DNA from: Pedobacter sp. MR2016-24
Lineage (GTDB): Bacteria; Bacteroidota; Bacteroidia; Sphingobacteriales; Sphingobacteriaceae
Direction: 5' to 3'
Length of the DNA stretch: 64,000 nucleotides
NCBI RefSeq assembly: GCF_026239655.1
Contig: NZ_JAPIVO010000004.1
Location: forward strand, 558,001 to 622,000
Shown here: positions 26,005 through 34,274 of the stretch, piece after piece
Layout: each line of letters starts with the position of its first letter
Position numbering within the stretch: the first letter of the stretch is position 1
Position numbers and translations under genes: made by a program
Notes under the pieces: model-generated
Database searches by the model: none
Seen by the model: only the letters and a program-made list of their open reading frames with translations
What the model was told of the DNA's origin: nothing

Positions 26005-26796
26005 ATGAAAAATTTAAAGTTCTATCTGGTCATAGCGGCCCTAATTATTGGACTGCTCTATGTTGGCTATCAGTGGTACCAGGATAGCAGGTCGCTCAAA
26101 GTTTTTGAGGCCACTAAGCGGGAGGTGGCCAAACAAATACTTACCGGAGCGAAGGAGATCAGCAGGGTAGTGAAGGCGAATGGCACTGAAGCAGTGCTGC
26201 TGGATATTACCGGGAACCGGACTTCAAATAAAAATGCCGATAAAACCGACATTCCCGACATCGTAGATACCGCAGCACTGGCACTAGATATCCGCACCAA
26301 GCAATTGAAGGAGGTCACACAAATCGCGGCACAATATAAGGCAGAGAACCTGCAGTTAAAAGCACAACTGGACTCCGGTCATCATCTTTACTATACCTAT
26401 GAGGCGAATGGTTTAAAATTAAAATTTACACCACCTTACGATACTGTAAAAAATGCTACGGCTGATTTCCTGGGCACATTTGGGGTTACCCTGGCGCAGG
26501 GGTATAAAAGACAATGGTTCCTAGGCAAGGAGAAATCGCTCCTGTCTGTTTCTTCAGACTCTCCCTACTTCAAGATCAATAAGGTAAACTACGTGGGCTT
26601 TGACCGTGCACCCCCTGATTTTGGTCTGCAGGCGAAGTGGAAGGCATCTTTTAACAACATTGCCGGACCTGCGTCTGGTCCGGCTTTGAGTCTGAAGTTA
26701 GGAAGGTTCGATCTGGAAGGAGATTTCCAGTACTATATCAACAACAAGAGTTGGAGCTGGGGAGCTTCAACGGAATTTACAATTGGAAAACTTTAA
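26005..26796 (+). CDS. Membrane-anchored protein with coiled coil and beta domain
   Basis: A 263-residue protein beginning one base after the previous stop. One N-terminal membrane helix (FYLVIAALIIGLLYVGYQWY), a helical coiled-coil stalk (about 30-125, ending AAQYKAENLQLKAQL), then a beta-rich C-terminal domain (about 130-263) with the aromatic ending NNKSWSWGASTEFTIGKL. It resembles a spanin in topology but is much larger, so it may instead anchor the island's structural proteins to the envelope. No family recognised. The tight spacing makes co-transcription with the endolysin near certain. Confidence 0.65.
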   Translation: MKNLKFYLVIAALIIGLLYVGYQWYQDSRSLKVFEATKREVAKQILTGAKEISRVVKANGTEAVLLDITGNRTSNKNADKTDIPDIVDTAALALDIRTKQLKEVTQIAAQYKAENLQLKAQLDSGHHLYYTYEANGLKLKFTPPYDTVKNATADFLGTFGVTLAQGYKRQWFLGKEKSLLSVSSDSPYFKINKVNYVGFDRAPPDFGLQAKWKASFNNIAGPASGPALSLKLGRFDLEGDFQYYINNKSWSWGASTEFTIGKL

Positions 26797-26808
26797 TCGA
26801 TACAACAA

Positions 26809-28428
26809 ATGCCAAACTCAGTCTGTCTCTTCGGTCCTGCATTCTCCCTTAAAGGCGATTCTCGCTTTACGGGTCAGGATGTCAATTTCCAGCTTATTTT
26901 TGATGACCAGTCCGGTGCAGACGCTGTGCTGTACACCGAATGGTATCTCGATGATATTCTGGTAACCGGACAATCAGCAATCAATTTTGCTGCTAAAATA
27001 CCCTGTGGAAGTCATACCATCGGTGCCAGGATCTTAAGCCATAATGGCTGGTCAGGGATCAAAACACTCACCTTTAAGAGCTGTATGGTGCCGGTGTTGC
27101 TCTATATCGCAGGTGCAAATACCCTCAATGAAGGTGAAAGTATAAACTATACGGTATTCCAGAATTACAATGACGGAACTACCGATAATGTCACTGATCA
27201 GTATACCCTCACCAGTACTGCAGGTGGATCTTTTAATGGTTCAGTTTTCACTGCTGCAGTTGATGATAACAACTATGAGTCGGTTGCCGTAACCATCAGC
27301 GCTGTAAAAGATGGCATAACCGGAGCTACCAAGCAGGTGACAATTTACAATACCACACCAGTGACTATTACCGCAGTCCGTCTTACTGGACCTGATACGG
27401 TGAACGAAGGGGCCGCTGTAGATTACAGTGTGATGGCGACTTATTCAAATGGTACACAACAGGATGTTTCTGGTCAATACGTTTTTAGTACACCAGAAGG
27501 TTCTTTTTCGGGAAAAAAACTGACTATCCCTGCAAATACGATAACCGGGGATACCCGTGCCTTAACGATCAGTGCTTCAAATACCAGTGGTCAGACCCTG
27601 ACCAAAACCATTACAATTACTGATACAAGTGCCGTGACCATTGTTTCTACGAGCCTTAGCGGTCCTGATTCAGTAAATGAGGCGGCATCTGCAGATTTTA
27701 GTGTTACTGCTACCTATTCTGACGGAACACAGCAGGATATCTCCGCTCAATATATTTTCAGTGCAAACGATGGTGCTTTTGCTGGAAGGACATTTACTGC
27801 CAGTTCAAACGAAATCATAGGCGATACCCGAACGGTGACCATCACTGCATCCGCTGCAGGAAGTTTCACTTTAACGAAGAACATCACTGTAGTTGATAAA
27901 ACGTTTAAAGCAGGTGTGCTTGTGGTCGACTTATATAACAATACCAGCCTGAATGTGATTGGTATTATAGATAATCCGGAGGTGATCAATAATCATGTTT
28001 CTACTTATACCGGTAACAATATCATGCCAGCAGGAGCAGTTCCGGCGCAGGCATTGATTCTGGCATCCGATCTGAACAGTGGTGCAACTACATCCTGGAG
28101 GTTTACGTTTAACCTGGCTAAAATGGTTGCCCAGAACCCCGGAACTACAGATTTTGTGATGTATATCAAAGGACGTGGCGTAGGCAGTGGTTCATTAAAT
28201 GGTGGCTTTTCATTGAGAAGTAATGAAGCTCAAATGGTGCTTAACGGAAGTCCGGGTTCATATATGCCTAGTGTAACGAATGGCAAGAATGTACAGGAGT
28301 TAACCCCGTACAGGGGCACCGTTGTGGGAGGTGCAAATGGCAGTTATGCAGAAAGTGACCTGACCAACATCATCAGGTTCGTTTACAATGTTCCGAATGA
28401 CAAGGTGACTGTTACCACTGATTTCTAA
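26809..28428 (+). CDS. Ig-like repeat protein
   Basis: The 539-residue protein has no signal peptide. A beta N-domain (about 1-95, with LTFKSC at its end) is followed by three Ig-like repeats (about 96-365) of the bacterial BIG type. The last two are clear copies: GPDTVNEGAAVDYSVMATYS and GPDSVNEAASADFSVTATYS, each followed by DGTQQDIS or NGTQQDVS-like stretches. The C-terminal 170 residues (TSWRFTFNLAKMVAQNPGTT) form a different beta domain. Ig repeats decorate phage tails and capsids and bacterial adhesins. Its position and missing leader fit a particle or lysis-released component rather than a secreted adhesin. Confidence 0.72.
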   Translation: MPNSVCLFGPAFSLKGDSRFTGQDVNFQLIFDDQSGADAVLYTEWYLDDILVTGQSAINFAAKIPCGSHTIGARILSHNGWSGIKTLTFKSCMVPVLLYIAGANTLNEGESINYTVFQNYNDGTTDNVTDQYTLTSTAGGSFNGSVFTAAVDDNNYESVAVTISAVKDGITGATKQVTIYNTTPVTITAVRLTGPDTVNEGAAVDYSVMATYSNGTQQDVSGQYVFSTPEGSFSGKKLTIPANTITGDTRALTISASNTSGQTLTKTITITDTSAVTIVSTSLSGPDSVNEAASADFSVTATYSDGTQQDISAQYIFSANDGAFAGRTFTASSNEIIGDTRTVTITASAAGSFTLTKNITVVDKTFKAGVLVVDLYNNTSLNVIGIIDNPEVINNHVSTYTGNNIMPAGAVPAQALILASDLNSGATTSWRFTFNLAKMVAQNPGTTDFVMYIKGRGVGSGSLNGGFSLRSNEAQMVLNGSPGSYMPSVTNGKNVQELTPYRGTVVGGANGSYAESDLTNIIRFVYNVPNDKVTVTTDF

Positions 28429-28591
28429 TACAAAAGATTAAGCAGGTATTGATGTGCTTCATATGCGCAGGGGGGAGAAGACTGCCCATGATTTTTGTAA
28501 TCCATCAAAAAGATTATGATAGGATTGCTCATTACCCGATACCTGTAAACGAATAAAAATTGTAGGATTTAATAAATGTATAAACAAATAT

Positions 28592-30793
28592 ATGGCGACC
28601 GATTCTAATAACTACATGTCAAAGTATAAGCCCAGGTCCTGTTTTTTTACAGCCCCGGCATCTATTGGACAAAATGATGCACAGGCTTTCGGCCCTGTAG
28701 CATCCCCTTCTGCCAGCAATAAATTCAGACTCACCTCTAAATTTACGTCGGCCGGTGCAAAAGCCTTTGCTGTTTGTAAAGGTGTTGTGCTCATCCAGCC
28801 TCAAACGGGAAGTAATGATACTGTAAATCTGATCATCAGGCCTTACATACAGCCGATATCGGGTTTAAATATCAAGTATTTCATTTATCGTGGAATTACG
28901 AAGTCCAGTTTTTTTGATGGTGAAAAAGTGCTGGCTGCAACAAGTAGTACTTCAGATTTTATCAATAAGATTAACGCCAATTTCACTGCTTTTCATACCA
29001 AAACAAATCCCCAAGAAGAAGTGCCGGACTTTATGGCTAAATACATCGGTTTTGATCCGGCCAACCAGCCGGATAATCTGAAGCTCGATGATTTCTTTTT
29101 TAAGCAATCCGATTATGTTGAGAGCGCGGGCGAATTCATTGAAGCACAGGGAACTGCATTTGAATTGCCATTAATCGATATGGGTGCGACCATTGGCGAT
29201 TTTAAAGTTGGCGAATGCGGTATCGACATTGTTCTGAGTTATGGTGATTATGCCTTACCAGATGGCAGTGACGAGTTTGTCTTTGATCTGGCCTATGGCA
29301 GAGCTAAGGAATCCTTGATCGATATTTCAGGCATTTCTGATGCTTTTCAGCAGAAGAGAAAACGCGAGCAGATCTTCCAGTTTCTTGATGCAGCTGCATA
29401 TTATGGTTTCCACAGTATAGAGGGCGGCATTGTTCATACTTACTCTGGTGGCGTAATGGTTGATAAAAAAGGAAATGACATTTATAATGATGTAGTTTCA
29501 AAGTTTTTCACCAGGAACAATGTGTATCTGTACATCCAGAGTGACAGGACCAGGTCTTATAATTTTTACGGGAATTATGCTATTACAGAAGGGAGCCCGG
29601 AATCTTTAAAATTTGGTTTAACAGAAGAAGGCCTTGCTGAGAGAGTATATGGTACTGATGGCTGGCCGTTGATTATTGAAAAAAATCCGCAGGTAAGCAG
29701 TGATGGTCGTAATAAGATGTTTGTACAGTTTGTCACTGATAACAATGTGAATACCATGTTGTATGGGCAGGTGGCACAAATAGATAATGCGCAGCATAAT
29801 AATTTTTGTGGGCCTGATGATCTCAAATTACCCGTTGATCTGGATGCTGAGGAAACTACAGATCCTGGATATACTAAAATTATAATGCTATCTAACCCTG
29901 CAACCGGAACTGAAAGTAACAAACTTAATGTGGCTACCTTTAATATTCTGTTATACCAGGGCAAGACATATAATTATACATTAGAACAGATTGTAGATGA
30001 GGAAGGTCAAATCACCAGTACATATGGCCAGCCTAATTTCTTCGATGATGTATTTAATTTGATTACTGGAATACCCTTGCTTAAGAATATTACTGATTCA
30101 GAATATTCTTTATTGGCATCGCAAAAAATACGCTTAGTTAATCATGTTTACAATGGTATGCAACATGGGATAACCGCTGTACAGACAAATATTGTTAAAG
30201 ATGTGATTGATACGGGTACAGAAGAAATACCAACATTAAAGCGAGTTACATATATTACACAACCTATCGATATCTTTACCTTGGCAGGTTCATTTACAGC
30301 TTCTATTAGTAATGATATAACATCTTCCTCCTCTGCTTCAGTCGCTTCCAATTCTGTTAAGACTTATGATCTACCAAAACCATTATATTATGATGTTCTG
30401 AATTTTACAGATTCAGCAAGAACAATAACAGGAATCCAATTAAAAGAAGCAAATAATATTAATCCTAACCGGACAATTTTAGGACTCACAGAAGTCGAGA
30501 ATGATCTGTTAAAGAAAGCTATACAAGTAAATCAGGTAATTAATGCAATGCTGATTCTTGTTAGTTTTTATAAAGAGGGTAACGAATCGCTTTCTTCAGA
30601 AATCATCTTATATCAAAAATATAAAGCTGGTATAGTTGGTGAGAATAACGATGGGTATCTAGAAATTTATATGCCAGAAAATGAAATAATTCTCTATTCA
30701 ATAGATCAAAAATATCTTTTCACAGATGACTACAGTAAATTCATGGTAAAAGAAACCATCGACTCAATTCTGGATTCAGATATATACTTATAA
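28592..30793 (+). CDS. Unrecognised 733-residue island protein, mosaic composition
   Basis: No known domain is recognised. The first 430 or so residues are in ordinary base composition and mostly beta-rich (VVLIQPQTGSNDTVNLIIRP, YGDYALPDGSDEFVFDLAYG, DRTRSYNFYGNYAITEG). From about 29.9 kb the DNA turns clearly AT-richer and stays so through the next two genes. The C-terminal part includes a serine-rich linker (SNDITSSSSASVASNSVKTY) and a helical region. No signal peptide. Four bases separate it from the candidate toxin gene. I infer an effector carrier or loading protein whose 3' part was exchanged together with the cargo. Confidence 0.7.
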   Translation: MATDSNNYMSKYKPRSCFFTAPASIGQNDAQAFGPVASPSASNKFRLTSKFTSAGAKAFAVCKGVVLIQPQTGSNDTVNLIIRPYIQPISGLNIKYFIYRGITKSSFFDGEKVLAATSSTSDFINKINANFTAFHTKTNPQEEVPDFMAKYIGFDPANQPDNLKLDDFFFKQSDYVESAGEFIEAQGTAFELPLIDMGATIGDFKVGECGIDIVLSYGDYALPDGSDEFVFDLAYGRAKESLIDISGISDAFQQKRKREQIFQFLDAAAYYGFHSIEGGIVHTYSGGVMVDKKGNDIYNDVVSKFFTRNNVYLYIQSDRTRSYNFYGNYAITEGSPESLKFGLTEEGLAERVYGTDGWPLIIEKNPQVSSDGRNKMFVQFVTDNNVNTMLYGQVAQIDNAQHNNFCGPDDLKLPVDLDAEETTDPGYTKIIMLSNPATGTESNKLNVATFNILLYQGKTYNYTLEQIVDEEGQITSTYGQPNFFDDVFNLITGIPLLKNITDSEYSLLASQKIRLVNHVYNGMQHGITAVQTNIVKDVIDTGTEEIPTLKRVTYITQPIDIFTLAGSFTASISNDITSSSSASVASNSVKTYDLPKPLYYDVLNFTDSARTITGIQLKEANNINPNRTILGLTEVENDLLKKAIQVNQVINAMLILVSFYKEGNESLSSEIILYQKYKAGIVGENNDGYLEIYMPENEIILYSIDQKYLFTDDYSKFMVKETIDSILDSDIYL

Positions 30794-30797
30794 TTTT

Positions 30798-33521
30798 ATG
30801 GCAAAAGCAGAAATATTAAAAAATGGTAAGGTTGTCCGCAGTGACAATTTTACGAATGAAATTCGTCATGATTTAGAAGGCTTCTTAATAGAATTTTCAA
30901 TTGAGAATCTTACCTATATTTATAGAGAAATAACTCATTTTAAAACTGGCGATATTCAGAGTAATAAAATTACTTCTGGCTATTATCAAAAGCTTGTATT
31001 TCTGAATTATATTGCAGGAATAGAGAGTTTGGAAAAAGTTAAGAATACTGATTCATCAAAGGAAGGTAAAATAGTATATGCAACTAAAGGAGATAATCTG
31101 GCGATTCGAAAACTCTTAATCCCTTCGTTACCATATAAAGGCTATTGTGAAGTCTCTTCCTACAAATTTCTTTATGACGGTGACTTAACTAAGGTTCTTA
31201 ATGATGATTTAAGTATTCGAATTCCACAAGAAGTTGAAGCAGATCTAGAAACTGTGGAGTTACACATTCAATCGTCTATTTTTTTAAAAAATAGGATGGT
31301 CTTGGCAAGTACTTTTGCGGATGTGGAACAGAATTCAGCTGCACTTTTAATAACTAAAATTGCTCTTGTAATTAGTATGATTAATAAGGATATATTCCCC
31401 TTATTTGATAATGGTACTTCGGAAGAATATAAAAACTATGCCTTAAAACAGAATGAATTTTGGCAAACAGGTTTAATACTTGATTTTCGTACATTGAATG
31501 ACCTCGATAGTTATTTAAATAATATCCGAAGATATTATCGAAATACATATGTAAACCAATTATTGATTACACAGTCTAATGGTAAAGATAAGCTGTATTG
31601 GTTAGCCAAATCTTTATCGCCTATTACTTTAAGCATAATTCCACCCAAGCAACGTATTGACATTTTGGAGGTGTTAGCATTAAAATCTAGTCTGGATGAT
31701 GATAACCAAGAATATGCCTTGAATATCGTGAATTCTGTAGACATAAGTAATCAATCAGAAGTTAATGAATTTTTAGGAGCATTGATTTCAAAAAAATATG
31801 TCACAAATTCCAAGCTTCCTCCATATACTAACAATTTATATAGCTTGTTGTATATAAAAATTGTAAACCATCTGTCTATCCTTAAGAGTACATTTGAGAT
31901 GATTGGTAGTAACAAATACAGTAAGGATAACAGAACAAGGTTTGCAACAGCAATTTTATTATTATGGCAAGAGAGTAAATATAATCCTTATAAAAATTTG
32001 ACGACAAATGGTGAACCGGATTATAGTTTAATAGATGACTCGACTTATGATTACGATAAAAATTTTAATCATTTTGCTTTAATTAATTATAATTCCAGAA
32101 AAAGTAAATTTGGAGTTTATAATGATAATTTTACTTTTGAATTTGATCCTAATGGAAATGGTATTTATTGGATAACGGCGAATAAGGACTTCACATTATC
32201 GGCGGCTACTTCACTTAACCTATATCAGCCGATGACATTACTTTCCTATCCTTCCGAGACTGATACCTCAATTCAACTACCCCAAAAAGACGGAGAATTT
32301 AAAGGAGTTGTTCCACTGTTTTTTTTAGCCTTTATTGATAGTGATGGTGACAGTAAGGATTTTGATACTAAAGTTGGGATTATGGTAGATGTCGCTGCAA
32401 CTTTTTCTGGTATTGGGGCTATAGCGGAATTGAGGTACATAAGATATCTATCAAAATTAGGTCAATTCCTGGTTATTATAGATACTGTTTCGATAGCTGC
32501 ATCAATCTTAAGTTTTTTATTAAGATATTCCGAAGATTGTAATAATTCTCCTTTTTGTGAGAAGCTTAGAACTGTTTTGTTTTATATTGAAATTATTTCT
32601 TTAGTAAAAGACCCAATCGCGATTGCAAAATCTAAAAAAGCTGCGCAAAATTTAGTCGAAGAGGGGATAGAGAGTGGTTGGCCGTCTGGTATGCTCAACG
32701 AAATTGACGGATTTACTCCAAAACAAAAAATTGAGCAATTAGCCGGAATGGATATTGCCGATTATTTGAAAGCTTATGTGTCAGATACAAAAAGTACACT
32801 AATTCAAATAATTAACAGAGAAAATGCATTCCTGAAAACGATTGGAGCAGAGCATAGTTTGGTTAAATACTATAGTGATTTTCAAATGGAAGAAATTTTA
32901 ACCTACGCAGCTGGTAAAGGATTGTCTAAAGAAGATGGAATGGGTATTCTCCATCAGGCTTGTAGAAAAAGACCTGTAGAATTTATCGCCCCTATTAATT
33001 TACTAAAAGATCGAATGGATCGATTGGTTGCTGTCAGAAAAAGAGGTTTTCCGTTCACTTTCAGTAGTTTAGATAGTTTTGATGATTATGCAAATAATAA
33101 AATTGGAGTTACTTTGGATAAATTCGGGCTAGCCAAGGATAAAGTTTACTATACAGGTTCCAGCATCACTTCAGAGAGTAGTATTTCAGGAGGTATATTT
33201 GATACGGATTGGTCAGTAAATTACTCTTATATTGAGATGGAAAAACTAGTTGGAGAAATGGAGAAAAGATTTATACGAGCTCACAACCTCGGAATCATTA
33301 AAAAAGGTAAGGCAAATGAATATAATAAAGCTATGAAATCTTTCTTTAAAAAAAATAGAGTCCTACATAAGAGATATATAGTTGCTATTGAGGACGGTCA
33401 TTTGGTTAATATAAGGCAAGTCATAGATCGGGATTTTCCAGATGTTATAAAATCAGATATTACACCTGTTTTAGAAGATCTTAAAGCAGGATATCCAAGA
33501 ATTAAGTACAAGTTTAAATAA
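30798..33521 (+). CDS. Candidate polymorphic-toxin-like effector
   Basis: A 907-residue protein in AT-rich DNA, with no signal peptide and no recognised N-terminal domain. Residues about 1-520 look mixed and helical. Residues about 527-580 contain a hydrophobic pair of helices (KLGQFLVIIDTVSIAASILS), as often placed before the toxin part of polymorphic toxins. The C-terminal 270 residues are separate. There Gly787-Ser788, 13 residues, then Asp802-Thr-Asp804 matches the nucleotidyltransferase-fold pattern hG[GS]x9-13[DE]h[DE]h. The next gene, eight bases on, has the size and position of an immunity gene. Toxin identity and activity are inference. Confidence 0.6.
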   Translation: MAKAEILKNGKVVRSDNFTNEIRHDLEGFLIEFSIENLTYIYREITHFKTGDIQSNKITSGYYQKLVFLNYIAGIESLEKVKNTDSSKEGKIVYATKGDNLAIRKLLIPSLPYKGYCEVSSYKFLYDGDLTKVLNDDLSIRIPQEVEADLETVELHIQSSIFLKNRMVLASTFADVEQNSAALLITKIALVISMINKDIFPLFDNGTSEEYKNYALKQNEFWQTGLILDFRTLNDLDSYLNNIRRYYRNTYVNQLLITQSNGKDKLYWLAKSLSPITLSIIPPKQRIDILEVLALKSSLDDDNQEYALNIVNSVDISNQSEVNEFLGALISKKYVTNSKLPPYTNNLYSLLYIKIVNHLSILKSTFEMIGSNKYSKDNRTRFATAILLLWQESKYNPYKNLTTNGEPDYSLIDDSTYDYDKNFNHFALINYNSRKSKFGVYNDNFTFEFDPNGNGIYWITANKDFTLSAATSLNLYQPMTLLSYPSETDTSIQLPQKDGEFKGVVPLFFLAFIDSDGDSKDFDTKVGIMVDVAATFSGIGAIAELRYIRYLSKLGQFLVIIDTVSIAASILSFLLRYSEDCNNSPFCEKLRTVLFYIEIISLVKDPIAIAKSKKAAQNLVEEGIESGWPSGMLNEIDGFTPKQKIEQLAGMDIADYLKAYVSDTKSTLIQIINRENAFLKTIGAEHSLVKYYSDFQMEEILTYAAGKGLSKEDGMGILHQACRKRPVEFIAPINLLKDRMDRLVAVRKRGFPFTFSSLDSFDDYANNKIGVTLDKFGLAKDKVYYTGSSITSESSISGGIFDTDWSVNYSYIEMEKLVGEMEKRFIRAHNLGIIKKGKANEYNKAMKSFFKKNRVLHKRYIVAIEDGHLVNIRQVIDRDFPDVIKSDITPVLEDLKAGYPRIKYKFK

Positions 33522-33529
33522 ACAAGATC

Positions 33530-34135
33530 ATGACTATTTCATATAAAAATTATTTGGGCGAGCCCATCACTGTTCAGCAAGCTGATGCTCTGGATGACTA
33601 CAATAAAAACTATTATGATGACAACAGCTTGATAAAGAAGATAGAGCATTACGAAAAAAAAATAATTTCTTCTTATACATACTATCTAAGTTCAAACGAG
33701 ACACTGTCGGTGGTTTTGGACGAATTTAAGAATGAGCGTGTTGATATTATTACTAGGTCTTATTTTGGATCGTACAGAATCGAAGAATCAAAAGACTATA
33801 CAAAAAACACCTTGAAGTTTTATTTCAGAAAGCTTTATGATAGTAATAATAATTTAATTTGCGAACAAGAATTTAGTATAAATGACTTGACGGTAATACC
33901 AGCAAAAACTGAAAAATATCTTTATGTTGTTGGCGAAGAATTATGTGCACTTGGTTTTGAATATAATGAGGACGGGCTCGTAAAATATATTTGGGGTCAA
34001 TGGGTAGAGAATACCGATAAAAGGTGGACTGGAGGAATTTACAGTGCAGAGATTTTTAAGTATTTTCCTACCCTTTTTACTGATCATCCTTATTACGCTA
34101 ATTTTGAGTTTTTGCCTAATGCCAATGTATACTAG
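33530..34135 (+). CDS. Candidate immunity protein for the upstream effector
   Basis: A 201-residue cytoplasmic protein in the same AT-rich composition, starting eight bases after the effector gene. No signal peptide or membrane helix. It is acidic and tyrosine-rich (DDYNKNYYDDNSLIKKIEHY, EEELCALGFEY-type strands) and ends in FPTLFTDHPYYANFEFLP. I recognise no immunity family; the call rests on size, acidity, gene order and shared composition. A small hairpin follows it, and then composition returns to normal within the next gene. Confidence 0.55.
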   Translation: MTISYKNYLGEPITVQQADALDDYNKNYYDDNSLIKKIEHYEKKIISSYTYYLSSNETLSVVLDEFKNERVDIITRSYFGSYRIEESKDYTKNTLKFYFRKLYDSNNNLICEQEFSINDLTVIPAKTEKYLYVVGEELCALGFEYNEDGLVKYIWGQWVENTDKRWTGGIYSAEIFKYFPTLFTDHPYYANFEFLPNANVY

Positions 34136-34173
34136 ATTCTAGTATAGTTTATTCAATTCCTAATATTCAATTT

Positions 34174-34194
34174 TTGGAAAAAGTAATTTTCCAA
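34174..34194. terminator. Small hairpin after the candidate immunity gene
   Basis: TTGGAAAA (34174-34181) pairs with TTTTCCAA (34187-34194) around a 5-base loop. T-runs lie on the left side only, so its activity as a rightward terminator is doubtful. Confidence 0.35.
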
Positions 34195-34274
34195 GTGATA
34201 TTGGTATGCCTAGAATAAAACAATCATTATTCTTATTTCTTTAATGAAACAAATTTATTAATAATATATAGATT

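Noticed and set aside
25800..28428. Contractile-tail genes (sheath or tube) in the island
   Set aside because: None of the translated proteins shows sheath, tube, baseplate or LysM/PAAR-like patterns; the medium-sized proteins here are membrane-anchored or Ig-repeat proteins.
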